NCBI RefSeq assembly: GCF_039533685.1
Contig: NZ_BAAATZ010000003.1
Span: forward strand, 62,001-126,000
Direction of reading: 5' to 3'
Length of the DNA: 64,000 nt
Origin: Actinocorallia aurantiaca
GTDB taxonomy: Bacteria > Actinomycetota > Actinomycetes > Streptosporangiales > Streptosporangiaceae
The notes under the pieces are model-generated. The model made no database searches. It was not told the origin of the DNA and saw nothing but the letters and a program-made list of their open reading frames with translations. Both the position numbers and the translations under genes were made by a program. Below are positions 1 to 8,739 of this stretch, piece by piece (within the stretch, counting starts at the first letter, position 1; the number at the start of each line of letters is the position of its first letter).

Positions 1-603
1 GAGGACCTCGGAGGAGGCGTTCCTGCGGTGGACGGCCACCTCGAGCAGGGCCCGGTTGAGAGTGAGCGGGGTGCGCAGCTCGTGCGAGGCGTTGGCGATG
101 AAACGGCGCTGGCCGTCGAAGGAGTGGTCGAGCCGCTCCAGCATGACGTCGAAGGTGTCGGCGAGCTGCTTGACCTCGTCGTTCGGGCCGGACAGCGCGA
201 TGCGCTCGTGAAGGCCCCGGTCGGCGGCGGGGGCCTCGGCGATGCGCCGGGCGGTCTCGGTCATCCGGTGCAGCGGCTGGAGGAGGCGGCCCGCCAGCAG
301 CCATCCGAAGGCCACGGAGGCGGCCCCGACCACGACGAGCGCGACGGAGCCCTGGGTGAGCAGCGAGCCGAGCACATCCTGCTGGGCGTTCTGGATGAAC
401 TGCCCCTCCTTCAGGATGCCGCCGGGTTCCGGCGCCTCGGTGAACACCACGTCCGGGGGAGTCGTCGGAGACCTTGTGAAAGAGGTGACCCTCTGGCCGG
501 ACAGCCGGGCGGAGACGAGGACGTACGTCACACCGAGCAGGACGATCCCGGCGGCCAGGAACAGCCCGCCGTAGACCAGGGTCAGCCGGGCGCGGATCGT
601 CAT
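1..603 (-). CDS. Sensor histidine kinase, 3' part missing at window edge
   Basis: Membrane sensor kinase, read leftward from ATG at 603 and cut by the window edge after 201 codons. The N-terminus has a hydrophobic segment at about residues 7-27 and a short extracytoplasmic loop. A second membrane segment at about 80-105 is followed by a HAMP-like linker and the H-box (FIANASHELRTPL, His about 185). The catalytic ATPase domain lies outside the window. It starts 20 bp after the stop of the OmpR-type regulator, so the two form one transcript and almost certainly one two-component system. The adjacent divergent efflux operon is the likely target, by position only. Confidence 0.9.
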   Translation of the reverse strand, partial: MTIRARLTLVYGGLFLAAGIVLLGVTYVLVSARLSGQRVTSFTRSPTTPPDVVFTEAPEPGGILKEGQFIQNAQQDVLGSLLTQGSVALVVVGAASVAFGWLLAGRLLQPLHRMTETARRIAEAPAADRGLHERIALSGPNDEVKQLADTFDVMLERLDHSFDGQRRFIANASHELRTPLTLNRALLEVAVHRRNASSEVL

Positions 604-623
604 CCTGGAAGGGCGCGGCCCGT

Positions 624-1280
624 TCACGGGACGCGGTACCCGACTCCGGGCTCGGTCAGCACCACGGGCGGCTCCCCGAGTTTGCGGCGCAGCTTGAGGA
701 TCGTGATCCGGACCGCGTTGGTGAACGGGTCGGCGTGTTCGTCCCATGCCTTCTCCAGCAGCCGTTCCGCGGACACCGCCCCGCCTTCCGCGTACAGAAG
801 CTCGGCGAGCACCGAGAATTCCTTGCGTGACAGCGGTACGTACCGGCCGTTCCGGTAGACCTCGTGGCGGTGCGGGTCCAGGCGTATGCCGGCGCGTTCG
901 AGGGCCGGCGGGAACGCCGGACGGGAGCGCCGTCCCAGCGCCACGACCCGCGCGGCCAGCTCCGGGAACGCGAACGGTTTGGGCAGGTAGTCGTCCGCGC
1001 CCAGCGTCAGCCCCGCCACCCGCTCCTCCACTCCGGACGCGGCCGTGAGCATCAGCACCCGTGCGGCCGACCGGCCCGCGGCGACGGCACGGCACACGTC
1101 GTCTCCGTGCACGGCGGGCAGATCACGGTCGAGGACCACCACGTCGTAGTCGTGGACGTCGATCCTTTCCAGTGCGGAGGCTCCGTCATGCACCACGTCC
1201 ACCGCGTGCGCGTCTCCGCGGAGCCATTCGGCCACGGCGTCCGCGAGCAGCGGCTCGTCTTCGACCACCAGGATTCGCAC
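624..1280 (-). CDS. OmpR/PhoB-family response regulator
   Basis: Receiver domain (residues 1-115) with acidic pocket EDE at 7-9, phospho-acceptor Asp in VVLDRDLP (about 51) and Lys in PKPF. It is followed by a winged-helix DNA-binding domain (about 125-218; LSRKEF, RITILKLRRKL, GVGYRVP). Length 218 aa is normal for the family. Start is GTG at 1280. It is the first gene of the pair with the histidine kinase and divergent from the lipoprotein/efflux operon at 1408, so the 127-bp gap between them probably holds promoters for both directions. Confidence 0.93.
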   Translation of the reverse strand: MRILVVEDEPLLADAVAEWLRGDAHAVDVVHDGASALERIDVHDYDVVVLDRDLPAVHGDDVCRAVAAGRSAARVLMLTAASGVEERVAGLTLGADDYLPKPFAFPELAARVVALGRRSRPAFPPALERAGIRLDPHRHEVYRNGRYVPLSRKEFSVLAELLYAEGGAVSAERLLEKAWDEHADPFTNAVRITILKLRRKLGEPPVVLTEPGVGYRVP

Positions 1281-1407
1281 ACCCTCTGGATTACCCGAGG
1301 CGGCGTTTCCTCGGCGTTAAGCCTTTCGGAAACGGCGGGGAAACGCCCGTCTCGCTCTACTCGGAGCCGGCGGCCGGGACTCGCCCGGCCGGGAAGCGGA
1401 GACGACC

Positions 1408-1944
1408 ATGCGCTTGAAGACGGGTACGGCTCTGGGCCTGCTGCTGGTCCTGGGCCTCACCGGATGCGGAGGGCGGGACGGCGACGACGGGGTGGCCACG
1501 GCAGGCGGCACGGCCACCGCCAGCAGCAGTCCCACCGCCGAGAAGGACGGGTACGAGGCGATGCTGGACCACGTCAAGTGCATGCGGGAGCAGGGCGTCG
1601 ACATGCCTGATCCGGAGCGTGACGGCGAGGCCATCAATATGAGGGTGCCCGCGGGCACGGACAAGGAGAAGGTCGAGGCCGCGACGGAGAAGTGCCGGCA
1701 GTACCTGCCCAACGGAGGCGTTCCCGAGAAGGCCGATCCGGAGCAGCTGGAGAGGGCGCGGCAGGCTTCCCAATGCATCCGGGAGCACGGCTTCCCGAAC
1801 TTCCCCGACCCGGACGAGAACGGCGGCATCCGTATCGACGGCGACGAGGGCTTCGACCCGACGGACCCCGAGCTGAAGAAGGCGGAGAAGGCCTGCGGCA
1901 TGGGCGGCCCCAAGAAGCGGACCAGCATCGAGAGCGGCCGGTGA
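1408..1944 (+). CDS. Secreted lipoprotein of efflux operon
   Basis: Signal peptide with lipobox (LTGC, Cys about 20) after a short basic N-terminus, then a Thr/Ser/Ala-rich linker. The soluble domain carries two similar segments around CMREQGVDMPDP and CIREHGFPNFPDP, an internal duplication with paired cysteines. It belongs to an uncharacterised actinobacterial lipoprotein type that recurs upstream of ABC efflux adaptors. The stop overlaps the GTG of the adaptor gene, so the two are translationally coupled. A role as an extracytoplasmic accessory of the pump is inferred from context. SD-like GGGAAGCGGAGACG precedes the ATG. Confidence 0.8.
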   Translation: MRLKTGTALGLLLVLGLTGCGGRDGDDGVATAGGTATASSSPTAEKDGYEAMLDHVKCMREQGVDMPDPERDGEAINMRVPAGTDKEKVEAATEKCRQYLPNGGVPEKADPEQLERARQASQCIREHGFPNFPDPDENGGIRIDGDEGFDPTDPELKKAEKACGMGGPKKRTSIESGR

Positions 1945-3017
1945 GGCGCTCCCAGCCGCGCAGGGGCCGGGCGGCGCTCTGGGGGACGGCGCTGCTCGCC
2001 CTCGGGGCGGCGGCCGTGACGGCCACTGGTTTCGGCTTCCAGAACGACGACGGATCCGCGGACGCGCACAGTGCTCTTCCTCCGGCCACCGCCGAGGTGA
2101 CGAAGAAGACCCTTGTCGACACCCGGACAGAGTCAGGTGACCTGGGTTATGCCTCCGCCCGTACGGTGAACACCCGTCTGAACGGGACCGTGACGGCCCT
2201 CTCCGCCACCGGCTCCACGGTCAAGCGAGGAAAAGCCCTCTACCGTCTGGACGATGATCCTGTCGTGCTCCTGTACGGCAGGCTGCCCTCCTACCGCGCG
2301 CTGTCGACAGGTGTGGAGGGCGCAGACGTCGAGCAGTTCGAGAAGAACCTGTGGGCGTTGGGCTACCGGGGTTTCACCGTCGATGACGAGTACACGTACG
2401 CCACCGGCACCGCGGTGAAGGAATGGCAGGAGGACCTGGGCCTGGCGGAGACCGGCACGGTCGAGGAGAGCCGTGTCGTCTACGCCTACGGGCCGGTGCG
2501 CATAAGCGCGCACGACGCGGAGATCGGTGAAGACGTGCGACCCGGTGCGGCCGTGCTCACCTGCACGGAGACGGAACGCGCCGTCACGGTCGAGCTGGAG
2601 GCGTCGGATCAGGAGCTGGCCCGCAAGGGGACTTCCGTGGACGTCGAACTGCCGAACGGCAAGACCATCCGCGGAAAGGTCTCCGAGGCCGAGACGGTGA
2701 TCGAGGCGGCGGAGAAAGAGGGGGACGAAGCCGAGACGAAGCTCGAGGTCACCGTCGTCCTCCTGGACGAGAAGGAGCTGAAGGGGCTGGGCCTGGCTTC
2801 GGTGGACGTCGTCTTCACCGCTTCCCGGCGGAAGGACGTGCTCGCCGTGCCGGTGGCGTCCCTCCTGGCGCTTTCCGAGGGCGGCCACGGCCTGGAGGTC
2901 GTGGAGGGCACGACCACCCGCATCCTGGCGGTCGAGACGGGGCTGTTCGCCGACGGCTGGGTCGAGGTCTCCGGTGACGGGCTCACCGAGGGCATGAAGG
3001 TGGGGACGGCCTCATGA
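1941..3017 (+). CDS. HlyD/MacA-like efflux adaptor with peptidoglycan-binding domain
   Basis: Periplasmic-adaptor-like protein of 358 aa from GTG 1941, which overlaps the preceding stop as GTGA. It has an N-terminal membrane anchor (about 10-30), a barrel-sandwich half-motif, then a PG_binding_1-type insert (GVEGADVEQFEKNL to WQEDLGL), then the second half and a C-terminal membrane-proximal domain. This architecture is standard for actinobacterial adaptors of ABC exporters, which lack an outer membrane channel. It overlaps the ATPase gene by 4 bp. Open frame extends upstream to 1692 but lies inside the lipoprotein gene, so the GTG start is preferred. Confidence 0.85.
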   Translation: MRRSQPRRGRAALWGTALLALGAAAVTATGFGFQNDDGSADAHSALPPATAEVTKKTLVDTRTESGDLGYASARTVNTRLNGTVTALSATGSTVKRGKALYRLDDDPVVLLYGRLPSYRALSTGVEGADVEQFEKNLWALGYRGFTVDDEYTYATGTAVKEWQEDLGLAETGTVEESRVVYAYGPVRISAHDAEIGEDVRPGAAVLTCTETERAVTVELEASDQELARKGTSVDVELPNGKTIRGKVSEAETVIEAAEKEGDEAETKLEVTVVLLDEKELKGLGLASVDVVFTASRRKDVLAVPVASLLALSEGGHGLEVVEGTTTRILAVETGLFADGWVEVSGDGLTEGMKVGTAS

Positions 3018-3676
3018 CCGCCGTGGTCGAACTGGAGGACGTCACCAAGACCTACCCGGGCGGGATCACGGCCCTCCGCGACGTCACGCTCTCCATAGAA
3101 CCGGGGGAGATGGTCGGCGTCGTGGGCCCTTCCGGCTCGGGGAAGTCCACCCTGCTGCATCTGATCGGCACGCTGGACCGTCCTTCGGCGGGCACCGTGC
3201 GCATAGAAGGGCACGACGTCTCGGTGCTGCCCGACCGCCGGCTGTCGGCGCTGAGGGCGCACCGGATCGGCTTCGTGTTCCAGCAGTTCCATCTCACGTC
3301 CGGCCAGCCGGCCCTGGAGAACGTCGCGGACGGCCTGCTCTACACCGGCATCCCCATGAAGGAGCGCAGGAGCAGGGCGGAGGCCGCCCTGGCCCGTGTG
3401 GGGCTGGGCGATCGCCTGGACCACCTGCCGAACGAGCTGTCCGGAGGCGAGAGGCAGCGCGTGGCCATCGCCCGGGCTCTGGCCGGAGAGCCGCCCCTCC
3501 TGCTCGCCGACGAGCCCACCGGCAACCTCGACTCGGTGTCGGGGGCCGGGGTGATGGGGCTTCTGAGCGCTCTGAACACGGCGGGCACCACGATCGTGAT
3601 CATCACCCATGACCGGGAGATCGCCGCCTCTCTGCCCCGGCGGATCTCGATCCGCGACGGCGAGGTGACCGGATGA
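3014..3676 (+). CDS. ABC transporter ATP-binding protein (MacB/LolD type)
   Basis: Complete 220-aa nucleotide-binding domain. It shows Walker A GPSGSGKST (about 38-46), Q-loop FVFQQFH, signature LSGGERQRVAIARAL, Walker B LLLADEPTGNLD and the H-loop in ITHD. The Q-loop and GNLD after Walker B are typical of the LolD/MacB subfamily. It overlaps the adaptor by ATGA and the permease by ATGA, so all three are coupled. Substrate is unknown; such pumps usually export peptides, antibiotics or lipophilic compounds. Confidence 0.95.
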   Translation: MTAVVELEDVTKTYPGGITALRDVTLSIEPGEMVGVVGPSGSGKSTLLHLIGTLDRPSAGTVRIEGHDVSVLPDRRLSALRAHRIGFVFQQFHLTSGQPALENVADGLLYTGIPMKERRSRAEAALARVGLGDRLDHLPNELSGGERQRVAIARALAGEPPLLLADEPTGNLDSVSGAGVMGLLSALNTAGTTIVIITHDREIAASLPRRISIRDGEVTG

Positions 3677-4875
3677 GCGCCCCGCCGCCCCCCTCCCGGC
3701 TGCGCCCGCGCGACCTGCCGCGCGTGGGCGTCGCCGGCCTGCGCACCCGCCCGGTCCGGGTGTTCCTCTCGGCCCTCGGCATCGCCCTGGGCATCACCGC
3801 GATGGTCGCCGTGGTCGGCGTCTCCTCGTCCAGCCGCGCCGAACTGGACCGCCGTCTCGCCTCCCTGGGCACCGATCTCCTGACCGTCGCCCCCGGGAAC
3901 ACCATGTTCGGGGAGCAGGCCTCGCTCCCCGACGAGGCCGTCGGGATGATCTCCAGGATCGGCCCGGTCCGCCGGGTCTCGGCCGCGGGCGAGGTGCCCG
4001 GGGCCAAGGTCTACCGGAGCGACGAGATCCCCGAGGGCGAGAGCGGCGGCATCTCCGTCCTGGCCGCGGGGCTCGACCTGCCCGGGACGGTCGGCGCCGC
4101 CGTGGCCGACGGGGTCTGGCTCAACGCGGCGACGGCCCGCCATCCCGCCGTCGTCCTCGGCGCCCGGGCGGCTCGGCGCCTGGGCATCGGCTCCGCGGGG
4201 CCCGACGTCCGGATCCGCCTCGGCGGCGAGTGGTTCACCGTCATCGGAGTCCTCGCCCCCGCGCCCCTCGCCCCGGAACTGGACTCCGCCGCGCTGATCG
4301 GCTGGCCCGCGGCCGAGGACCGCCTGGGCTTCGACGGCCATGCCACGACCGTCTACACCCGTACCGGGGACTCGGCGGTCGAGGCGGTGCGGACCGTGCT
4401 GGCCGCGACGGCCAACCCGCAGGCGCCCAGCGAGGTGAAGGTCTCCCGCCCCTCGGACGCGCTGGCCGCCCGCCAGGCGACCGACCGGGCCTTCACCGGG
4501 CTGCTGCTGGGCCTGGGCTCGGTGGCGCTGCTGGTCGGAGGGGTCGGCATCGCCAACACCATGGTCGTCTCGGTGCTGGAGCGGCGGGGCGAGATCGGCC
4601 TGCGCCGCTCCCTGGGCGCGACACGGGCCCACGTCCTGGCGCAGTTCCTGGCCGAATCCCTCCTGCTGTCGGCGCTGGGCGGTACGGCGGGTGTGGCCGC
4701 GGGCGCCGCGGTGACGGCGGGCTACGCCGCGTCCCGGTCGTGGCCCGTCCTCGTCCCGGTGTGGGCGACGGCGGGGGGTCTGGCCGCCACCCTGCTCATC
4801 GGCGCGCTGGCGGGCCTCTACCCGGCCGTCCGCGCCGCCCGGGTCTCCCCGACCGAAGCGCTGGTGAGTCCCTGA
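3673..4875 (+). CDS. MacB-like ABC permease
   Basis: A 400-aa FtsX/MacB permease. It has one N-terminal membrane helix (about 28-50), a large extracytoplasmic MacB_PCD-like domain (about 55-270) and three C-terminal helices in the FtsX domain (about 275-395). Conserved GEIGLRRSLGATR sits between helices 2 and 3. It ends the efflux operon: a strong hairpin starts six bases after its stop. It partners the ATPase at 3014 and adaptor at 1941. Confidence 0.93.
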   Translation: MSAPPPPSRLRPRDLPRVGVAGLRTRPVRVFLSALGIALGITAMVAVVGVSSSSRAELDRRLASLGTDLLTVAPGNTMFGEQASLPDEAVGMISRIGPVRRVSAAGEVPGAKVYRSDEIPEGESGGISVLAAGLDLPGTVGAAVADGVWLNAATARHPAVVLGARAARRLGIGSAGPDVRIRLGGEWFTVIGVLAPAPLAPELDSAALIGWPAAEDRLGFDGHATTVYTRTGDSAVEAVRTVLAATANPQAPSEVKVSRPSDALAARQATDRAFTGLLLGLGSVALLVGGVGIANTMVVSVLERRGEIGLRRSLGATRAHVLAQFLAESLLLSALGGTAGVAAGAAVTAGYAASRSWPVLVPVWATAGGLAATLLIGALAGLYPAVRAARVSPTEALVSP

Positions 4876-4880
4876 TCCGC

Positions 4881-4916
4881 CCCCGGCCCGCCGTCCAGAG
4901 AGGCGGCGGGCCGGGG
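4881..4916 (+). terminator. Hairpin terminator after efflux operon
   Basis: Perfect 13-bp GC inverted repeat (4881-4893 with 4904-4916) around a 10-nt loop, just past the permease stop. No T-run follows, which is common for actinomycete terminators. Confidence 0.7.
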
Positions 4917-5144
4917 CCTGATCGGGCAAGCGGTGATCGGCGGAGGACCCGAGGGAGGCGAAGAGGGTTTAAAGAATCGCTGCGGGTCGGTTTACGTCCG
5001 GTTCTGTGGCTATTTGCGGCATTAGTCTCGCAAGGGACAACGGAAACATGTGCGGCGACCTGCGGTTGTCCGCGTCATCACGTGCCCCAGGGCGCGTTCT
5101 CGTCCATCCGCATGCTGCCGTCCGCGATCGCACAGGGGGTAGGC

Positions 5145-6008
5145 ATGAAAGGCGGAGGCCGAATAGCCGTCTCGGTGCTCGGGGGTTATGCGCTGGGGCG
5201 GAGCCACAAGGCCAGGCTGGCCGTGATGCTGGCGCTCATGGCCGCGGGCGGCAGGCTGCCGGGCAACGCGGGGGACCTGCTGCGCCGCACGGCATTGGGC
5301 GGCTCACTGGACCAGATCACCGGCGACCTGCGCGGCAGGCTGGCCGCTTCGGGGTCGGAGCTGGCGAAGAAGGCCGCGAGCAGCCCCGTGGAGTCGTTCA
5401 GCGACATCCTGCACGAGCGCACCGAGGCGCTGCACGCGGAGGGCTGGACCGGAAAGAAGGCCGAGAAAGCCGCGAAGACCGTGAAGGCCGGGGTCGGCGG
5501 GCTCGGCGGGCTCGGCGGAAGAGCCGGATCGCTCCTGGAGACGGAGGAGCGCGAGGAGACACACGAGAGGCCCCGGCGCGAGGAGCCCTCCGAAGGCGGC
5601 CCCCGGGAGCACGAAGAGCACGGGGAGGAGGAGCCCTCCGGAGGCGGCCCCCGGGAGTCCCGGGAGCACGAAGAGCACGGGGAGCACGAAGAGCGCGGGG
5701 AGCACGAGAGGCACGGCCGTAGGCATGGAAGACACGGCGGCTTTGGAGCTCCCGGCAGCATTGGGGCTCCCGGAGGACCCGGGCGCAAGCGGCACGAGAA
5801 GCACGAACGTCCCGAGCACCGGGAGAGCGAGGAGCGCGGGGCTCCGGAGACGCGCGGACGCGAGCGCGGGGCGGAGCGGGACGAGGGCGGTGAGTACGAG
5901 GACGAGTACAGCGCGTACGAGCGGGACGACGACCGGGACGAAGGCGGATCCGAGGAGAAGCCGGTTCGGAGGGTGAAGGCCCGGCGGCGGGAGGCCGGCG
6001 GGGAGTAA
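5145..6008 (+). CDS. gvpY: Gas vesicle accessory protein, GvpY-like
   Basis: First gene of the gas-vesicle operon, 287 aa from ATG 5145 (SD AGGGGGTAGG). The N-terminal 130 residues are Ala/Gly/Leu/Lys-rich with a possible membrane-associating helix (about 20-35). The rest is low-complexity Glu/His/Arg/Gly. It matches the type of protein called GvpY in Streptomyces clusters and often mis-named DNA primase; no primase motif is visible. Identity rests on position and composition, not on a domain. The 270 bp upstream contain an AT-rich patch (4964-5050) where a promoter could sit. Confidence 0.6.
   Translation: MKGGGRIAVSVLGGYALGRSHKARLAVMLALMAAGGRLPGNAGDLLRRTALGGSLDQITGDLRGRLAASGSELAKKAASSPVESFSDILHERTEALHAEGWTGKKAEKAAKTVKAGVGGLGGLGGRAGSLLETEEREETHERPRREEPSEGGPREHEEHGEEEPSGGGPRESREHEEHGEHEERGEHERHGRRHGRHGGFGAPGSIGAPGGPGRKRHEKHERPEHRESEERGAPETRGRERGAERDEGGEYEDEYSAYERDDDRDEGGSEEKPVRRVKARRREAGGE
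5580..5684 (+). repeat. Direct repeat inside gvpY
   Basis: Two in-frame copies of a roughly 48-bp unit (5580-5627 and 5628-5684) encode Glu/Pro/Ser/Gly then Arg-Glu-His-Glu-Glu-His tracts. The second copy carries a 9-bp insertion duplicating CCCGGGAG. Further HEEHGEHEERG-type short repeats follow. Confidence 0.75.
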
Positions 6009-6055
6009 GGGCCTCTGACGGGGCCGTCGCGGATGACGGGATCGAGGTGGCGGGG

Positions 6056-7258
6056 ATGAACGAGGAAGGCAGCCCCAAGGGGAAGGTCGCCGGCCTGCTC
6101 GATGACCTGCCCGTGGGCAGGCTTGCGCACGAGGCGAAGGACTTCCTGGGCGCGTACGCGGAGAAGGCGCTGGCGTCGGCCGGGGAGAAGGCCGGGCAGA
6201 AGGTGAGCGACACCGCGCACAACCTCCTCCAGAGGGCCGAGCAGGAGGACGGTGGAGGCCCGAAGGTGAAGGCCGCGCTCAGCGGGGTCGGGGCGCTCAC
6301 CGAGGGCAAGGGGCCGGTCCGGGCCGCGGTCAGCGCCGGGATGACGGGGCTGAAGGAGAAGATCAAGAAGGCGGGCAGGGGCGGGCAGCGGAAGCTGAAG
6401 CTCACCAACATCGTCGAGACCATCGACGTGGGGGTGCCGCTGCGGCTCGCCTACGACCAGTGGACCCAGTTCGAGGACTTCCCGACCTTCACCAAGAAGG
6501 TGGAGCAGGCCGAGCAGACCGACGAGGGGAAGAGCACCTGGAAGGCGCAGGTGTGGTGGTCGCACCGCACCTGGGAGGCGAGCATCGTCGAGCAGGTGCC
6601 GGACGACCACATCATCTGGAAGTCCAAGGGCGCCAAGGGGCACGTCGACGGGGCGGTGTCGTTCTCGGAGCTGGCCCCGAACCTCACCCGGATCTGCCTG
6701 GTCATGGAGTACCACCCGCAGGGGCTCTTCGAGCGCACCGGGAACCTCTGGCGGGCCCAGGGGCGGCGGGCCCGGCTGGAGCTCAAGCACTTCCGGCGGC
6801 ACATGATGGCGCACGCGATCCTGGAGGCGGACGAGATCCAGGGCTGGCGCGGCGAGATCCGCGACGGGGAGGTCGTGAAGAGCCACGAGGACGCGCTCGA
6901 GGAGGAGCGGTCCGGCCATGAGGAGGAGACGGCCGAGCGGGAGCGGAGCGGCCGGGAGGAGTCGGAGCAGGAGGAGCCCTACGACGAGGAGGAGTCCTAC
7001 GAGGACGCCGAGTCCGGGGAGGAGGAAGAGCCCCGGGAGAAGGAAGAGCCCCGGGAGGGGGAGGAATCGTACGAGGAGGAGCCGTACGAGGAGGAAGGCG
7101 AAGAAGAGCCGAGGGGGGAGAGGCAGCGCCGGCCGCGACGTCAGCCGGCCCCGTCGGGAGAGGAAGAGCGGTCCCGGCGGCCCGCCCGGAGGCGTCCGGG
7201 GACGGAGCAGGAGGAGCGGCCGACGCGGGGGCGCCAGCCGTCGAGACGCGGATCCTGA
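6056..7258 (+). CDS. gvpZ: Gas vesicle accessory protein, GvpZ-like SRPBCC protein
   Basis: A 400-aa protein. The N-terminal region (1-120) is Ala/Lys helical. A START/SRPBCC lipid-binding-type domain follows (about 125-265; IDVGVPLRLAYDQWTQFEDF, WWSHRTWEASI, EYHPQGLFE). The acidic Glu/Arg low-complexity tail (290-400) has repeated EEPREKEEPRE units. The fold resembles COQ10/polyketide-cyclase-like proteins and the member called GvpZ in Streptomyces. ATG 6056 is preferred over GTG 6047 because GAGG at 6044-6047 is spaced correctly for it. The role in vesicle assembly is not established. Confidence 0.65.
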   Translation: MNEEGSPKGKVAGLLDDLPVGRLAHEAKDFLGAYAEKALASAGEKAGQKVSDTAHNLLQRAEQEDGGGPKVKAALSGVGALTEGKGPVRAAVSAGMTGLKEKIKKAGRGGQRKLKLTNIVETIDVGVPLRLAYDQWTQFEDFPTFTKKVEQAEQTDEGKSTWKAQVWWSHRTWEASIVEQVPDDHIIWKSKGAKGHVDGAVSFSELAPNLTRICLVMEYHPQGLFERTGNLWRAQGRRARLELKHFRRHMMAHAILEADEIQGWRGEIRDGEVVKSHEDALEEERSGHEEETAERERSGREESEQEEPYDEEESYEDAESGEEEEPREKEEPREGEESYEEEPYEEEGEEEPRGERQRRPRRQPAPSGEEERSRRPARRRPGTEQEERPTRGRQPSRRGS

Positions 7259-7276
7259 GAACGAGGAGGCGGACCC

Positions 7277-7720
7277 ATGACGGTCTCTCCGCAAAGAGGG
7301 GCGGGCTCTCCCGTCCAGCGCTCGTCCGGCGGGGGGCTGGCGGACGTCGTCGACCTGATCCTGGACAAGGGCCTGGTCATCGACGCGTTCGTCCGGGTGT
7401 CCCTGGTCGGCATCGAGCTGATCACCATCGACGCGCGCATCGTGGTGGCGAGCGTGGACACCTACCTGCGCTTCGCCGAGGCCACCAACCGGCTCGACCT
7501 GTACGACAAGGGGGGAAAGGGCCTGCCCGACCTGGTGCAGGGCATGAGCGGGGGCGGGGCGCCCAAGGAAGTCGAGGGCGAGTCCCGGGGGGAGCTGGAC
7601 GAGGGAGGGGGAACCGGCGCGCTCGACCGGGGCGATGACGAGGCGGAAGAGGAGCCTTTCGAGGAGGAGGTACGGGAACCGAGCCGCCGCAGGCCGTCGC
7701 ACGAGGAGCGTGAGCGATGA
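7277..7720 (+). CDS. gvpA: Gas vesicle structural protein GvpA
   Basis: Major gas-vesicle shell protein. The hydrophobic core (about 24-75) has the family motif ILDKGLVIDAFVRVSLVGIEL, giving the helix-strand-strand-helix that forms the ribbed wall. At 147 aa it is longer than cyanobacterial GvpA (about 70 aa) because of an acidic Glu/Gly/Arg tail (80-147), as seen in other actinomycetes. Good SD (GAGGAGG). It overlaps gvpF by ATGA. Confidence 0.93.
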   Translation: MTVSPQRGAGSPVQRSSGGGLADVVDLILDKGLVIDAFVRVSLVGIELITIDARIVVASVDTYLRFAEATNRLDLYDKGGKGLPDLVQGMSGGGAPKEVEGESRGELDEGGGTGALDRGDDEAEEEPFEEEVREPSRRRPSHEERER

Positions 7721-8493
7721 CCGGGCCGGAAGACGGAACGGATATAGCCAATCCCGTCTGCTACGTCTACGGGGTCGTCCTGGCCGAAGCCGATTTCCCC
7801 GGAGGGCTGAAGGGCACCGGCGGAGGAGAGGTGTTCCTGGTCGAGGAGGGGGACGTGGCCGCCGCGGTCAGCGAGTTCCTCCCCAGCGGGCCGCTCGGAA
7901 CCCGTGACGACCTGCTCGCGCACGAGGGCGTCGTGGCGGCGATAGCCGAGCGCACGACGGTGCTCCCGTTGCGGTTCGGCGCCGTGGTCACCACGGTGGA
8001 GGCGGTGGCCGAGGAGCTGCTGGCCCCGCACCACGACTGGTTCGTGTCCGTCCTGGAGGACCTGAAGGGTCGTCACGAGTTCGTCGTCACCGGCACGTAC
8101 GTGGAGGAGACGGTGCTCCGCGAGGTCCTGGAGGAGCAACCGGAGATACGGCGGCTTCAGCGGACCACCCGTGATCTGCCGGAGGCGGCCGCGTACTACG
8201 ACCGGATACGGCTCGGGGAACTCATCGTCCAGGCGCTGGAAGCGAAACGCGAGGTCGACACCGAAACCCTGGTGGAGGCGCTCTCCCCCCACGCGCTCGC
8301 GGTGGCCCCGCGTGAGCCGAAGGACGAGGACACGGCGGCGGACGTGGCCTTCTTCGTCGACGACGAGGTCCGGCCGCGGTTCGAGCAGGAGGTGGACGAG
8401 CTGGGAGAGCGCTGGGACGGACGCATCCGGTTGCGTCTGCTCGGCCCGCTCGCCCCGTACGACTTCGTGCCGCAGCCCCCGGAGGAGGCGTGA
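7717..8493 (+). CDS. gvpF: Gas vesicle protein GvpF
   Basis: Member of the GvpF/GvpL family (258 aa), assembly factors that bind GvpA. N-terminal YVYGVV strand, conserved middle VLPLRFGAVV, and C-terminal RLLGPLAPYDFV, all family hallmarks. It is translationally coupled to gvpA by the 4-bp overlap and three bases from gvpG. Confidence 0.92.
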   Translation: MTGPEDGTDIANPVCYVYGVVLAEADFPGGLKGTGGGEVFLVEEGDVAAAVSEFLPSGPLGTRDDLLAHEGVVAAIAERTTVLPLRFGAVVTTVEAVAEELLAPHHDWFVSVLEDLKGRHEFVVTGTYVEETVLREVLEEQPEIRRLQRTTRDLPEAAAYYDRIRLGELIVQALEAKREVDTETLVEALSPHALAVAPREPKDEDTAADVAFFVDDEVRPRFEQEVDELGERWDGRIRLRLLGPLAPYDFVPQPPEEA

Positions 8494-8496
8494 GCC

Positions 8497-8739
8497 ATGG
8501 GACTGATCAGCGGTCTGCTCACCTTTCCTCTGGCTCCCGTACGCGGCGTCATGTGGCTGGCGGAACGCATCCAGGAGGAGGCGGAACGGCAGATGTACGA
8601 CCCCGCGGAGGTCCGGAGGCGGCTCTCGGAGATCGACCGGGCACGAGCCTCCGGTGAGCTCTCCGAGGACGAGGCGGCGGACCTTCAGAACGAGCTGCTG
8701 AGCCGGATGGTCTCCGGGCGGGCGGGTGGTCGGTCATGA
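8497..8739 (+). CDS. gvpG: Gas vesicle protein GvpG
   Basis: Short 80-aa GvpG-family assembly protein, mostly helical. It has the typical start GLISGLLTFPLAPVRGVMWLAE and an acidic amphipathic C-terminal half. The ATG overlap with the next gene (8736) couples it to gvpJ. Its place between gvpF and gvpJ supports the call. Confidence 0.9.
   Translation: MGLISGLLTFPLAPVRGVMWLAERIQEEAERQMYDPAEVRRRLSEIDRARASGELSEDEAADLQNELLSRMVSGRAGGRS

Noticed and set aside
4230..6008. Single 592-aa frame covering the ABC permease end and gvpY
   Set aside because: The first half lies out of frame inside the permease gene and contains no conserved sequence. The true start is ATG 5145 with a good SD.
5186..7702. 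838-aa minus-strand frame over gvpY, gvpZ and gvpA
   Set aside because: It is a shadow of the GC-rich coding strand: Pro/Arg/Leu-biased, no domain, and antisense to well-supported genes.
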